Positions 11,841-24,651 are shown, counted from the first letter of the stretch. The stretch is 64,000 bases of DNA from Gentiana macrophylla (GCA_026214975.1 CM047805.1:2294001-2358000); one strand, 5' to 3'. Made by a program: numbers and translations. Notes: generated from the letters alone by a model not told the origin.

Positions 11841-12167
11841 CCTAAACCAAATTTGGTTTAGGCCTGGCCACTTTTCAAAATTAAAATTTTGGAAGTGGCC
11901 TAAGTCTTTTACAAATAAAATATTTAAAAGGGCCTAAGACTATTCCAAATCAAATATTTGGAAAGGCCAAATATTTTTGGTTTAGGCCTGACCACTTTCT
12001 AAAATCAAAATTTTGGAATTGGGTTTGAGCCAGCCTTTACAAATCAAATATTTGAAAAGGGCCTAGGCCTATTCCAAATCAAAATTTGGAAAGGCCAATA
12101 TTATTTTAATGTCATGTGGCATCACAATGGTCCAAACTATTTGAACCATTGGTTAGCCACATGACAC
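11841..12167. repeat. Array of short foldbacks in the copia-type leader
   Basis: At least five inverted repeats in a row. 11841-11862 is a perfect 22-bp palindrome (CCTAAACC..GGTTTAGG). 11866-11900 pairs GGCCACTT with AAGTGGCC. Two related units with TTCCAAAT..ATTTGGAA follow to 12095. 12109-12167 pairs TGTCATGTGGC with GCCACATGACA around an inner foldback. Confidence 0.75.
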
Positions 12168-12429
12168 AACTAAACAAAGAGATATCAATCACAACTATGA
12201 ACAATATTGAATCGAAATACACAAAACAAAACCGGGGACCACCGCGATCACACTAGCGGCCGCCGCGGCGATCGACGGTGGTGGTGGTGCACGCCGATCG
12301 GCCGAGCACCACCATGGCGCCCCCTTTTTTTTTTCTTTTCGTGTATCAATTTTGCAAATCAAAAATCTTTCATCGTTTAATTTCATGATTTAAACGATAA
12401 AATTAACTACGCCAAATAACACGAAACTC

Positions 12430-12441
12430 GCTCTGATACCA
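12430..12441 (-). other. Primer-binding site, initiator tRNA-Met type
   Basis: GCTCTGATACCA on the plus strand, that is TGGTATCAGAGC on the minus strand, one base from the LTR end. Typical of copia elements, LARDs and TRIMs. Confidence 0.92.
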
Positions 12442-12442
12442 C

Positions 12443-13057
12443 TGTTAGGAAGTCTACGCGGGAAAGCAGCGGAATTTAAAATTTTATTTCATTTTAACCA
12501 GGATCGACTTCGTTTAAGCAATAAACAAATAAGCTAGAGACGGTGGTTACCTTGGTTGATCTAAAAGATCGACGCTTTGACCGTCTAAGGAGAGTAGTTC
12601 TGCATAGAGCCGCCCAAGTGTTCGGCCTCTACCGCTAGTCCACACGAACAGTCCGCCGGAATCCCATCATGGATTGCTATTGCAAAACTCCGGTTCCTAG
12701 ACCGGCCTTTTTCCCCTCTCTCCAACTCTCTATAGGATGCTCTCTATTTTACACAAGAACTATGAGCTCTTGCAATTGTGATGTACTAAAAAGATTGACA
12801 CTCACCTCTTATTTATAGTAGAAGGTGGCGCCATATCAAAGTGTGGAGGAGAAGAAAACAATTTTCCAATAAAATAAGGAAAATATAATTGATTGATTTA
12901 TCTCATTTATTTTAATATCTTATATTAAATAAATCTAGGATATTGTCAATATCTTATATTGAATATTTCAAGATATTGTCAATATCGATATTGACTATCT
13001 TTATTTTATTACTATAAATCAATTTACATATATGTGTATATATCACATATATATTAC

Positions 13058-13137
<80 letters not shown>

Positions 13138-14253
13138 GCTTACACTAGTGTATCTTATACACTTCAATGTGGCGACCCATATTGCCAAATATTGGCTTCC
13201 GAAATATTCTTTAATTAATATAATACTATTAATATCTTGTATTTAATTTATTCATAATAAATAAATACCACCATATTAATTTATCACTATAACCTTTATA
13301 GTACGAGATAAATTCTTTCCTTATTTGGTTATCACCTATAACCACATTTTAATCCGGCTAGATGTGCATATGTGTGTGACCCGATAGGCTTCTGAATATG
13401 TTGGCCGTAGACACAAAGTGCAAATTACAAAAACGCCCTTCATACCTAACTATCACGGGATAGCGTCTAGCAACACACTGTGACCCCCAATTATCGGAAG
13501 AGTCAAATGCAATGACTACTACCTTTCATGTGAAACAGTTACCGTGTAACTTACAATCCTATCGCAGTAATAATATCCATACGATCGTATCTCGAGTGTC
13601 GATACATTAACGATCGTATCTTATAATCTGGATATCATGCTCTCTCGAATTAACTCATTTACTCCCATTTTGCAAAGATTCACGAGAGTAAGACATTCCT
13701 TATAAGAAGGCCATTTCGGATATTCGATCCCAATCATAGGATACGCGATTCCCGGATGACCAATCATGTATACTCGTGATGCTTGATTATCACACCCAAT
13801 CACTACCGCATGATCGCCCCATGGTTAGGGGAAACCTCAATAGTGTCAAAGCATGACAATCCACACCGTGATACCATGAAGAATCCGGTCTAAAGGATAA
13901 TTACACAACCACCACATAGTGTGACTCTTAATGTAAGTGGGTCAGTCTAACGTACGCATTCTCTAATACACGTCCACGTACAGTCCAAGTGTCTTTACAC
14001 TTCGATAGATGAAATCTATCCATGCCCTTAAAGATAGAAGACATCTAATACGTGCTAGCATGTTCATACTATCAATGTCCTGTTTAATAGTACATCAGCC
14101 TAGAGACATTTAAGTATCAAACTTATTAAAGTGATTAGAGATCTCATCAACCATAATCGCCTATCATGGTTTCTCTATCACAGTTTAATACTAAGGACGT
14201 TATCATATAACAATTCATAATTGGTTCTTTAAAAGAACAAATACATGACAACA
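12443..14253 (-). repeat. 5' LTR of the minus-strand copia-type element
   Basis: Bounded by TGTTAGGAAG next to the PBS and ...CATGACAACA at the far end, 1811 bp. Only one copy is in the window, so the outer border rests on the TG..CA ends. It contains the AT microsatellite at 13062-13133. Confidence 0.75.
13062..13133. repeat. (AT)n microsatellite
   Basis: About 36 uninterrupted AT repeats inside the copia-type LTR. Length is likely variable. Confidence 0.98.
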
Positions 14254-14344
14254 TAAAATCCATTTTATATATGTATAAACATAAAGAAATAGTAGAAATG
14301 ATCCGACCCGGTCGGATCCAGTCCAACCCGATTGGGTTTAGGAC
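14254..14344. other. Unassigned spacer
   Basis: Short AT-rich then GC-rich stretch between the copia-type LTR and the first recognisable LINE codons. Nothing identified. Confidence 0.5.
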
Positions 14345-14495
14345 ACTATTTCAACATGCGGATGATTGTATGGTCTTTTTTGAGCTTCTGGAGGGTGCAA
14401 TTGAGGCACTGATGGATCTTTTCCTTAGGTATGGCTCGCTCTCATGTCAAGATATTAATTTCCACATGTCGAGTATGTTTTTTTCGGATGCCAGC
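14345..14495 (+). pseudogene. LINE reverse transcriptase fragment 1
   Basis: Translates through LFQHADDCMVFFELLEGAIE and YGSLSCQDINFHMSSMFFS, the catalytic ADD motif and following residues of plant L1 reverse transcriptase. It is cut at CCAGC (14491-14495), the target site of Athila B, and continues at 26266. Confidence 0.85.
14491..14495. repeat. Target-site duplication of Athila B, left
   Basis: CCAGC, repeated at 26261-26265. Confidence 0.95.
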
Positions 14496-16097
14496 TGTTA
14501 AGGGTGATTTTATGTGATTTATACCGTTATATTTCGTAACGATTTCTCCCACAATCTGATAAATTGCATAGAAAAGTAAGTGCTTATTAGATTTATTGAG
14601 CAAACGAGTTTTAAATGTGTTTAAATGCAAAATCGAGATATTTACGTGATTTTATCGGTGTTTTATGTTTATTCGTATGATGTTACATTTTGCATGTTTC
14701 TATCATGTTGTCAGATACGTTTTCATGATGAGTAAGGAGCTTAAACGATGATCACATGAAGATGGAAGAGTTGAAAGATGTTTAAGTGAAGAATCATTGA
14801 AGAAACCGGAACCAGACACTTCATGGGGATTTTGTCCACACTTGTAGGCACTTTCAGGAAAGTTGTCTTGATGAAAGTTGTAGAGGATTGAAATAGCTTT
14901 CCAACGCATGTTGAATCACCTCATTCGAGCCCTAGAAGTGAAGTTATGAGCAAAATACTGGAGCAAGGTAGTGGACGGGCGTCCATAAAAGTGAATCTGG
15001 CGTCCGTAATCGTATTTTACATTCTGAGAGAGTTCAGACGGCGTTCGAACGAGCGTTCATTCTCCGTTCATAGAGGCTGGGACGGCGTCAAGATAGTGGA
15101 CGGGCGCCCACGGCACCGACTCGTGAAACCGACCTAAAAATCTATAAATAGGCGCGATTTCCCAAACCCTAAACATACAATTCGAACCCTAAATTTCTAG
15201 GCGACTTTGGTGCGATTTTACACTTTTTATTTCAGTTTTATGCAACTTTAAATTCGATCAAAGTAGGCTAGTAGTATGTTATTTTTCGCTTTTCGGGTTC
15301 TTCGAGGATGCTCAGAGGCTAGAACCTCCTTCAAACGAGAATTGTGAAGCCATCAAAGATTGAATTGATCTATTTATTTCGACTTTTCTTGTGAGTATTT
15401 ACTACGGTTGTTTCTTATCTATGCATATTCTTGTTTTAATGCAATTATATTGGGAGATATGTTGTATGCTTGATATGTTATTGTTTGATGGAAATCTTGA
15501 ATAGCATAGATCACCATAGATAAGAATAGTTCATTAGATTTATATTAACGGAAGTTAGTAAGTCTAAAAACTAGATCGTTAACGTGAAAGTTGACACCTT
15601 TGATCTTTTAACGTGTTAAATTAGTATTGGAAGATACTAGGTTAATAGATGGATTGCCTAAGGAATTAGGAATTCATGTTTAGGTAAGGTGAATCACAAC
15701 CTAAGTAAATACCACGTAAAATCGAGATAATAGATCAATGCATGTTGATAGGTGGATCAATCCTCGTTTGTCTTTTATAAACTTGATTTACAATCCTCAT
15801 AGCTTAGTTTAGATTAGTTAATTTATTTTCCTGCACTTTTAGTTTATTTTTATCGCTTTCAATCTTTCCTAGCATTGGATTAATCTCTCTCTGTCTAGTT
15901 ATTTTCTCGCATATTTGTTTAGCTAGTTATTCGTTAGGTTAGTAATCGTGGCAATAGTGAGTTAAAAACAAAAGCTAGGGTTAACATTCGTCTAGTTCCC
16001 GTAAGATCGACCCGGCATTAGCCTCCATACTACGATCCTTGCACTTGAGGTTAACCGGTTTATTACTTGTTGTTTTGTATTGATAAAATCCGGGACA
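14496..16097 (+). repeat. 5' LTR of Athila B
   Basis: TGTTAAGGG ... CGGGACA. TATAAATAGG at about 15142-15151. Contains a cluster of 14-bp palindromes at 14972-15113, several damaged here compared with the 3' copy. Ends 6 bases before the PBS. Confidence 0.95.
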
Positions 16098-16103
16098 AGT
16101 TTT

Positions 16104-16121
16104 TGGCGCCGTTGCGGGAAC
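16104..16121 (+). other. Primer-binding site of Athila B, imperfect tRNA-Asp type
   Basis: Reads TGGCGCCGTTGCGGGAAC; compared with the intact site at 957-974 one C and one G are missing. Either decay or a sequence error. Confidence 0.85.
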
Positions 16122-17008
16122 CGGACGGTTGCCTAGTTTTTGTTTTTGCTTTTTTTTAGTTTGTTTTAAATTCTTGTTTTTAGGTTAGATCTTTTGATCT
16201 CTGTTTGTTGTTAGTAGTTTAGTTGTTCGTTTATATCGCCGTTTTATTTGTATTTCGTGAGTAGTTAATATAAATTTTTTTGCTTCTAGTCTAGACTCGC
16301 TTTTTACGTGTTTTGTACTGCTTTCTAATCGTTTGCCCGATTGGACGAAAGGCGTCCGTTGTACTAGACGCCCGCCCGATTCTTGCTCTAGTCGGACGGC
16401 GTTCATACCTACGGGCGCCCGTCCGAAGGAGTTCGAAAAAACGGACGGCGTTCATATTTTGAACGCCCGCCCATTCGAAAATTCAGTCGATTTAACGCCG
16501 ATTAATTGGACGCCCGTCATCCCTGTCGCCATCGATTTTATCTTTATTTCAATTAGGTTTTCTGTTTTTCGTAGGTAAGTGTCGTAGGTAGGTTTCTTAG
16601 GTTGAATCATCGACTCACACCTTTCACGATCAAATTTTAGGATAAAAGGGTCCGTTTTAGCACTTGATAGTATTTTGGCCATAACTTTCGGCTCGAGTGT
16701 CGGATTGGCGCACAGGACCCCAATTCGGAAAGCTCGTTCCGACGCCGACGACGTAACAGACCGCCGGAGGCCGTCCGACACCGTTTTCGAGGTCAAAATC
16801 CACTGTTTTCCCTTCCATTTTGGGCTCAGAAGATTTCAACACGTTTTTGGTGTTTCTGGTTTTTTCTGTTTTTTTTTAATTTTCGTAGTTAAGTTTCGTA
16901 GTTTTTGATTCCTCTAGGTTTAGTTATCCTTTCCTCTGCCTATCACGATCCGTCCTTTCGTCACTTTCTATCCTTTCTTGCTCAACACCTTGAGTTGGTG
17001 TTCGGTTT
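16122..17008 (+). other. Athila B leader
   Basis: Untranslated leader before gag. 16341-16522 is again dense in ggacggcgttca / gaacgcccgcc words related to the 14-bp palindromes. No ORF of note. Confidence 0.7.
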
Positions 17009-18590
17009 ATGCAAACTCGTAGTCATAAGGGACCACTAATCTATTCCCGACGACCCGAAGCGGACCATAGTCCGACCCAATAGGCGGAGACTTCGTTCGA
17101 CGAAGGAAACGCTCTAGATCAAGAATTTGAGCAATATCTTTCAGAGAAATCGAAAGAGTAGTAATAATGGCGGCGGAAGATAGACGGACGTTGGCCGACT
17201 ATGCCATGCCCAGCATGATCACCATCAACCCGGCTATCGTCATGCCTACCATTATCGCTCCAAACTTCGAGCTTAAACCCGGACTTATACAGATGATGCA
17301 AAGATGCATCAATTTTCCATGGTTTCCATCTCGAAAACCCCACACTCACTTACACACATTCTTGCAAATATGCGGTACTACCCGTATCCAAGGTGTAAGT
17401 GAGGACGCCATCAAGCTTAAACTATTTCCATTTTCCTTACGGGGAGGCACTCGAGTGGTATCACTCTCTCCCTCTCGAATCCATCACTACGTGGGCGGAG
17501 CTCGAGAAGGAATTTCTAAGTCAATACTTTCCTCCTTCAAAACAAGCCCATCTGTCTGCGAACGAAATCTTCACATTCCGTCATTTGGAAAATGAATCAT
17601 TCTTTGAGGCGTGGAAAAGGTTTAAGTCTCTCTCGCGAAAGTGTCCCCATCATGGCTTGCCAAAGCAAAGGCAAGTCCATACTTTCTTCAGTGGATTGAC
17701 CGAGCTCACCAAGGGCATGGTCAATAGTTCCTCCAGTGGGGCATTTCTCAAGAAAACACTGATGAGGGTGGGCATTGTTCGAGGCATTGCCAAATATAAC
17801 TACGCCCCTCTTATCAAGCCATCCAAGCACCTCCTCCCCTCCCAAGGTCGAAGAGGTAACTATGCAAAGTCTTGTTGCCATACCGCAAAAAGCAGATGGC
17901 ACCTTCTCAACCGATGACCTCTCTCACACGGCCCCTACCCGAGTTATCAGGCTCCTTCACTTTCACGTAACTCTCAAGTTCTCAGACAGAAGCATCTTTG
18001 CCGACCGCCATATGAGTGGCCAATGTCAATTTTCTTCCCCTCTCGCTGCTCGGCAAGTCAATGCTTGTTTCATGACTATGGACAAAGATAATCCAATCAC
18101 ATGCCAAGTATGTGACAAAGATTGGCATAGCATCGCCGCTTCATCCCATGATTGGGCGTATCGCGGAAGTCAATGCTTTCTCTGGCGGAGACAAATCAGA
18201 GATTCAATAACCAATTCCGCCGAGCAGTTCCAAAACCAAGGGTTTAATCAATCTTCGGATTTAATCCTAATTCGAACTTCAATAGCAACCTGGTTATAAT
18301 CGTAACCCAAGCTATAATTCTTCCAATCCACAAAGAAAAGGTTCAATCGAATTGCTACGCCAATTCTAATTTCGCATTCCAAAGTCGGCCAAGCCACCAT
18401 TTCCCTAACTTTCAAAACTCTCAAGGCACCCCCACCAGGACGATATAAAAGCCGAATGGAGTTCATTTCGGGAGGAGCAAAGCAGACGATGAAATGCCTT
18501 GAGAGGCGATCGGGCAATTGGTGAGCAGCTTAGCCTCTAGACCGTCGAAGCGGTTGCCCACTTCACGGAAAAGAATCCAAGAGGCGGTCA
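17009..18590 (+). pseudogene. Athila B gag, frameshifted
   Basis: ATG at 17009 (MQTRSHKG). 17161-17400 carries LADYAMPSM and NFELKPGLIQMMQ. The gag core follows in another frame at 17399-17917, with TTWAELEKEFLSQYFPPSK, ENESFFEAWKRFKSLSRKCP and TFFSGL. A Ser/Asn-rich tail (17775-18590) is further shifted. Structural protein of the particle. Confidence 0.85.
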
Positions 18591-18833
18591 AGTCGCTCAA
18601 GCCGATTTAAGCAACGACCAATGCACCGACCTCGTGCCAATAATGCAATACGGTAAAGAGGAGGCGGTCGATGAACTTAAGAAGTGGTTCTCAAGTTGGT
18701 GGTCCCCACGGCTTCTGTGGAAACCACTAGCCCCTCCTCGCCGCCGATAAGGCGGGGGGGAAATTGAGCAACCATCATCCCTCGGTGCAGAGAAGGCAAA
18801 TCGTGGGTGATCCACGATAGAAGAAAGAGTTGA

Positions 18834-18945
18834 GATTCCTCAAGTGGTGATCCTCGAGGAATAAAGAATCATTGGAAGTCCTCGGTGGTGATCCCCGAGG
18901 AATGATGAGTTAAATGATAGTCGGTGGTGATCCTCGACTAACAAA
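18834..18945 (+). repeat. Short tandem repeat in the Athila B gag-protease linker
   Basis: Three imperfect copies of a unit of about 45 bp built on GGTGGTGATCCTCGA (near 18845, 18880 and 18925). Lies where the coding frame is already broken. Confidence 0.7.
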
Positions 18946-18975
18946 AAGAATGAAAAGACGGTTCGGTGGAAAGAT

Positions 18976-19660
18976 TTGGAAGACAAGGCCGTTAGTTCGT
19001 CCTCGAAGAAAGTATTTTCCGAGGATGATTTGAAAAAGCTTCCGTTTCCACCGAGGAAGAGCAACATTCCATTGGTTGAAGACAAAAAGTATGAGAAGGT
19101 GCTAAACCTTCGAAAAATACTCTGTAAATCGCCATTATCCGAGGTCTTGGTCGAGATGCCTAGGTATACAAAGTTCATCAAGGATGTTGTATCTTCCAAG
19201 AAGAAGTTAGCAGAATGGATCAAGCAATTGGTAAGGAGTGTTCTATGGTCAATTATCAAGACTTACCAACCAAGAGAAGCGACCAGGCAAATTTGTGCTC
19301 ACATTGCGGATGGGAGGCCTAGTCTTCCCAAATTCCTTATGTGACCTGGTGCATCCATCGCCTTGATGCCATTATCCGTTTGCAATCGGCTTGGTTTGCG
19401 TAATCTTCTAGAACCCACTACCATGAACCGCAGTTCACGATAGGTCCTCTAAGAAAGCTTCAGGGATCCCGAGGACGTATTGGTTCAAATAGATAGGTTT
19501 ACCTTTCCAGCTTGACTGGTACGTCTTGGATATTGAGAAAAGTGAAAGTGTCCCTTTGATTCTCGGAAGACCTTTTCTATCTACGCCAGAGCCCTCATCG
19601 ATTGTGATGGTGGGCATGTCACCATTCGAGTTGGTGACCGGAGGTGAGCTATAGTGTTTC
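18976..19660 (+). pseudogene. Athila B protease, frameshifted
   Basis: 18976-19344 encodes the pre-protease block (LSEVLVEMPRYTKFIKDVV). Protease motifs follow in other frames: ASIALMPLSVCNRLGL near 19350-19395, then ILGRPF-like and ALIDCDGGHVTIRVG to about 19640. The active-site Asp-Thr/Ser-Gly is not cleanly readable. Confidence 0.78.
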
Positions 19661-19969
19661 AAATCTATCAAAGTACCTTCCGGATCTCCAACCGGTCTGT
19701 TCCATTGAGGAGACGTCGATGACTTCAATGACTTCATGGATAAGCAAGTCTTGGTGTAGAGGCGGAATATGAGCGATTGATCGATAATCTGAATAATCAT
19801 GGTGTGGTCAATCTAGACCGATTAGCTTGGTGAGTTTGAGGATGAGCTAAGAGAAGAAGCCTTGGCAGTGGGACCACCGAGTAAGCTCGATGTTGAGTTG
19901 AAGAGTGGTGATCTTAAATCAAGTCTAGAGGAACCCCTGTAGACTTGGTTCAAGCCGTTGCCTAAACAT

Positions 19970-21048
19970 CTTAAGTATGTATTTACGAGAGAAGGTGACA
20001 AGCTTCCTTTGATCATCTCTCGCCAAGCTATCTCGAATAGAAGAGCTTAAAGCATTAAACGTCTTGCGCAAAAATGAGAAAGCCTTTGGATGGCGGTGGG
20101 AGATATCCGAGGATATCTCCCGACATCTGTATGCACAAGATCAAGGCGAGGAGGGTGCAAAGCGAGTTAGACAAACCTCAGAGAAGGCTTAACCTCATAT
20201 GCAAGAAGTAGTCAAGAAGGAAATTATAAAGCTTCTAGATATGGGTATCATTTACGCCATTTTGAGATAGTGAGTGGGTGTCCCCGACTCAGGTAGTCCC
20301 CAAAAAAGGGGAATTACTATTGAGAAGAATGAGAAGGGAGAGGAGATAGCATTGAGGCTAGTTACGAGGCTATAGAGTCTGTAGATGACTATAGAAAACT
20401 CAATGAGGTCACACCGAAAGATCATTTCCCCTTCCATTCATTGACCAGATGCTTGAGCGTCTGGCGGGGCATGCATTCTACTGTTTCCTCGATGGATATT
20501 CAGGATACTTCCAGATACCCATCGATCCTGTTGACCAAGAGAAGACCACTTTCACCTGTCCCTATGGAACATTCGCCTACAGGCGGATGCCGTTTGGTCT
20601 CTGTAATGCCCCGGCCACCTTCCAAAGGTGTATGATGGCAATCTTTGACGGGCTAGTTGAAAAGTGCATGGAGATTTTTATGGATGATTTCTCGGTCTTT
20701 GGTCAATCCTTCGACGATTGCCTCGATAATCTTGATCAAGTGTTGTCTAGATGTGTGGAAAAGGACTTAGTGCTTAATTGGGAAAAATGCCATTTCATTG
20801 TAGATGAAGGCATAGTCCTTGGCCACAAAGTGTCAGCCAAAGGTATAGAAGTAGATAGGGCCAAGGTTGAAGCTATTGAGAAGATGAGTTATCCTAAGAA
20901 TGTTCGGGAGGTCGAGGTTTTCTCGGACATGTCGGGCTTCTATAGGAGGTTCATCCAGACTTTTCAAAGATTGCCAAGCCCTCGCCTACTTTACTCAAAG
21001 AAGACGTTACTTTTGATTTTGATGAGAATTGCAAGTGCGCGCGTTTGA
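19970..21048 (+). pseudogene. Athila B reverse transcriptase
   Basis: The N-terminal RT part (19970-20445) is broken. 20449-21048 is one 199-codon frame with FYCFLDGYSGYFQIPIDP, MPFGLCNAPATFQRCM and the catalytic FMDD, then the thumb LNWEKCHFIVDEGIVLGHKV. The frame is lost at the GFYRRFI region near 20920-20960. Confidence 0.9.
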
Positions 21049-21500
21049 GGAGCTTAAGAGTAGATCGATCTCTCGCCCAATTCTTATATTGCTGTGATCG
21101 AACCTACCCTTTGAGCTTATGTGTGATGCATCCAACTATCTTTGTTGGTGCGATCTTAGGCAAAAGCTTAATGGAAAGTTCCACCTATCTATTATGCCGC
21201 CACACATCGAATCCTTCTCAAGTTAACTACACGACAAATGAAAAGGAACTATTAGCCGTAGTCTTTGCTATGGATAAGTTTCGTAGTTACTTCTTTGGGT
21301 GCTCAAGTGATTGTGTGGGTCCACCACGCCGCTGCTGCGATATCTCATGACCAAAAAGGAAGCTAAACCGCGCGCTCACTGCGTTGGATCATCGACCTCC
21401 AAGAGTTTGACGTTCAAATCAAAGATAAGAAGGGCGTTGAGAACGTAGTGGCGGATCATGTTTCTAGGGTGTTAAATGAGGAAAAGGATGAACCGGATGA
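21049..21500 (+). pseudogene. Athila B RNase H, frameshifted
   Basis: Motifs LCVMHPTIFVGAILG (expected CDAS-type start damaged), VNYTTNEKELLAVVFAMDKF, and the terminal VADHVSRVLNEEKDE at 21448-21500 in another frame. Confidence 0.83.
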
Positions 21501-21599
21501 TATAGATCTTTACTTTCCTCTAGAAAACATTATGTTGATAGACGGTTGTCCTCCCGATGTTCCATGGTATTCCTCCATTGTAAACTACCTTCATGCCCG

Positions 21600-22640
21600 T
21601 TATCTCGATCTCGAAATGTCTTATCAAGAGAAGAAGAAGTTCTTCTCTCGATATGAAATATTTCGTTTGGGATGAACCTTATCTTTTCAAGATCTCGCAA
21701 AGATGGTTTGCTTAGGAGATGTGTTCGTAATCCGAGCAACGTGATATAATCGAGCAATGCCATAGTGGACCCACAGTGGTCACTTTGGTCCTTGGAAAAC
21801 GGTTGCGAAGATCTTCCAAATCCGGTTTCTATTGGCCTACGATCTTAAGGATACGAAGCCTTCAGTAAAGCTTGCGATAGATGTCAAAGAACCGAACTCG
21901 ACAAGGCGTTTTGACATGCCGTTGAAACCCATCCTTGAATGCGAGGTCTTTGATGTTTGGGGCATCGATTTTATGGGACCATTCCCATCATCTTGTGGCA
22001 ACAAATACATCTTAGTCTGCGTTGACTATGTTTGAAATGGGTGGAGGCAATTGCCACTCCTCACAATGATCATAAACGGTCATGAAATTTTCGAAGAAGA
22101 ACATCTTTGTGAGGTTTGGATGTCCACGTGCCTTGATCGGTGATGAAGGGACACACTTTTGTAACCGGCCTTTGGAAAAAGTCCTCGAGAAGTATGGTGT
22201 TCGTCACAAACCGGCACACCGTATCATCCGATGACTAGTGGTCGTTGAGCGAAGCAACCGAGCTTGAAGAAGATCTGGAGAAAGCATTGGAATGATCATA
22301 GAAAGGATTTGAGTTCGAAGTTGGACGATGTACTTTGGGCATATAGGATCGCCTATAAGACCCCTATGGGTACATCGCCATATCAAATGGTCTACGGAAA
22401 CCATGTCATCTCGCTCGTCGAGCTAGAGCATAGAGCTTATTGGGCCACAAAGTTTTTAAACTTTGATGCCCAAACTTGTGACAGATCGACTTCGACCAGC
22501 TATATGAGTGGACGAGTTGAGACTCAGGCATATGAAAGTGCCAGGATCGATCAAAGAAAGATAAGATGAAGCTACTCCACGATGCTAAGATTAAGAGAGA
22601 ATTCCAAGTCGGCGAACAAGTTCTTCTTTACAATTCTAGG
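21600..22640 (+). pseudogene. Athila B integrase, frameshifted
   Basis: The zinc-binding part is broken (21650-21830). 21832-22035 holds [20 protein letters not shown] with the first catalytic Asp, then a one-base loss at 22032 stops the frame. GDEGTHF (second Asp) near 22140 and GTSPYQMVY near 22370 follow in shifted frames; the Glu region (22230-22260) is damaged. Related to the integrase of Athila A. Confidence 0.85.
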
Positions 22641-23062
22641 TTACATTTGTTTCTGGGAAGTTGAGGACTCGTTGGTCCGGTCCTTTTGAGATTCTCCAAA
22701 TCATTCCTGGAGGCGTTCTAGAACTTCGCGGTTATAGCGGCGAACTGCTTTGAGTTAATGGACAAAGGTGCAAGCACTATATCGGTGAACCTAGAGAGAA
22801 ACCTTTGATTGTTAAATTTCTCGATATTCTCGGATGTGGTGTTACTCAAGTCGAAGAATTTGACGAGTTGTCACCCGACTTGTTCTCCGAGGATGACGGT
22901 AGTGATCCGTCTGAAGAAGTTCTAGCGGTAGTCTTTGATATGGAAGAGTTTGAGAGGAGCGACAACTTAAACGTCATCGGAGGAGTCGGAGGAGAAAGAA
23001 CACAACCATGGGGAAACTTAAAAGGTATGGAGAGCGTTCAAAGATTTAACCCCATGCGTTAG
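22641..23062 (+). pseudogene. Athila B pol tail, acidic
   Basis: Continues from the integrase C-terminus; 22805-23062 is an open acidic segment (FDELSPDLFSEDDGSD). The same position and acidic nature as 7432-7700 in Athila A. Function unknown. Confidence 0.6.
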
Positions 23063-24651
23063 ATCTTGTTTCTGCGCTACCACACCACGGGACGGAGCTT
23101 AAAGCGAGGTAGTGGTGGCGAAAGGTTAAATGGCTTCGATCCAGGTGAGCTTCAAATGTGTCGAGCTAACGACAATAACCATTAGCGCTACTAGGAGGCA
23201 TCCTAGATATCCCTTATTATATTAGTTTCTATCTTTAGTTGTTTTTCGTTGTTTTAGTTCGAGCTTTTATTAGGATTGTGTTTGTTTTTGTCGATCACCA
23301 TCCCAAATCCTATAAAAAGGTCGAAGTGTGGTTTTGCTTACGATTTCCTCTTATCTTTATCTCTATCACTTTTGTTTCATATGATATAATTTCCCCCTAT
23401 CCCCCGAGGTACGTTTTGTGTTGTTTTTCATGTATGCAGGATACTTGCGATAGCAATTGTGAGTTTCGGATGATATCGTTTTTTCCGGTGGATGGTCCAT
23501 GATCATCGATTTCCTCAAGCATTTCGGACCATGGCCACTTCGGACTTGCCACTTTCGAACTACAATCAGCTAAGTACTTTCTTTCTTTTATTTTACGCAC
23601 AACATGAGGACATGTTGTCATTTAAGTGTGGGGAGGGATTAGTCGGTATGTATCTATGCACTTGCTTACATGATATTATTTCTATGCTAAAATGATGCTA
23701 AATTTTCAAAATTTTTGATTTGTCTCGAGTAAGCAATGCATGTTTTTGTTCGGTTTGTTATAGTCATTGATGCTGTATACCATATTTTTAGTGAGTTAGT
23801 TGTTTCACCAAGATTTATTTTCCACGTGCCATAGTGAATGATGAGCTAATTTATAAAGCTATACCCGTTTGGATTAGTAATTTTGATTTTCTTATAAGTC
23901 ATGTGCTTAGTGCTACGTATATATCGTGAGATTTATGGTAGTTTGTATTTAGTTCCGTAGTATGAGGTACTGTGAATATCTAGAAGTTTGAATGTGATAA
24001 GTAACACGTAACTATTGTCAAATGAGAAGTTGAATAATTAAATGAATCTATCGGGTGTGTCGAAAGCTGGTCGATGATTTGAGTGAGGTAGGGTGTACCA
24101 CGTATGTCCTATACCACTATGATGACCAAAAGCTCACGACAGTTAGGAAAAGCTGCCTTATGATTGGAGTAAGGTAGGGTATTATCTTGAAATGTCCTAT
24201 TCTGCTATGACGGGCAATAGCTCACCCTAATGTGTGTTTAAAGTGAATGAATTCAATCAGCTTAAGATATGTTATGGAATGAATAAGGCTTAGTTTTCGT
24301 TAATCTTATCCCCAGAGTATAAACCGATAGATATCTTTCAGTAGGATTATCCTCTCGAGTATTTTAGAAAGGCCCTAGATATATTCGATCATTCTTCTCG
24401 GGATATGTCACGTTTGTAGGGTACACCTTATGAGTGTCACTTATTACTAGTCTACGATGGGGTATTAGCTAGTTTTGCTTTGAGTTTTTCAAGTTTGGAT
24501 TTAGTGGAAGTTTTCTATGGCTATGCACACACACGATGGTGAACTTCTAAGTTATTGAATATATGTTATATTTGTTGAGATGTCTATACTATCTCGAGCT
24601 TGATTTTGTTTTGTTTTGCTCGGGACGAGCAAGGTTTAAGTGTGAGGGAGT
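23063..24651 (+). other. Athila B 3' non-coding region
   Basis: Carries the AGGAGGCA motif (23190-23205), an internal purine tract TTTAAGTGTGGGGAGGG (23621-23637) and a two-unit repeat (24068-24235), all shared with Athila A. Terminal polypurine tract TTTAAGTGTGAGGGAG at 24636-24650. No env-like ORF. Confidence 0.75.

Larger units (their letters stand above)
10703..14253 (-). mobile_element. Copia-type LTR element, minus strand, non-coding leader, interrupted by Athila A
   Basis: Read on the minus strand: an LTR (14253 to 12443), a tRNA-Met primer-binding site and about 1.7 kb of internal DNA without a useful ORF, until Athila A begins. The other LTR must lie left of the window. The lack of gag within 1.7 kb suggests a large non-autonomous (LARD-like) element or a very long leader. 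The 63-residue minus ORF at 12195-12386 resembles no family I know. Confidence 0.7.

Noticed and set aside
12195..12386. GC-rich minus ORF in the copia-type leader as a gene
   Set aside because: 63 codons, low complexity (Ala and Pro runs), no homology that I recognise.
13034..13246. 70-codon ORF across the AT microsatellite
   Set aside because: It consists mostly of Ile-Tyr codons from the AT repeat.
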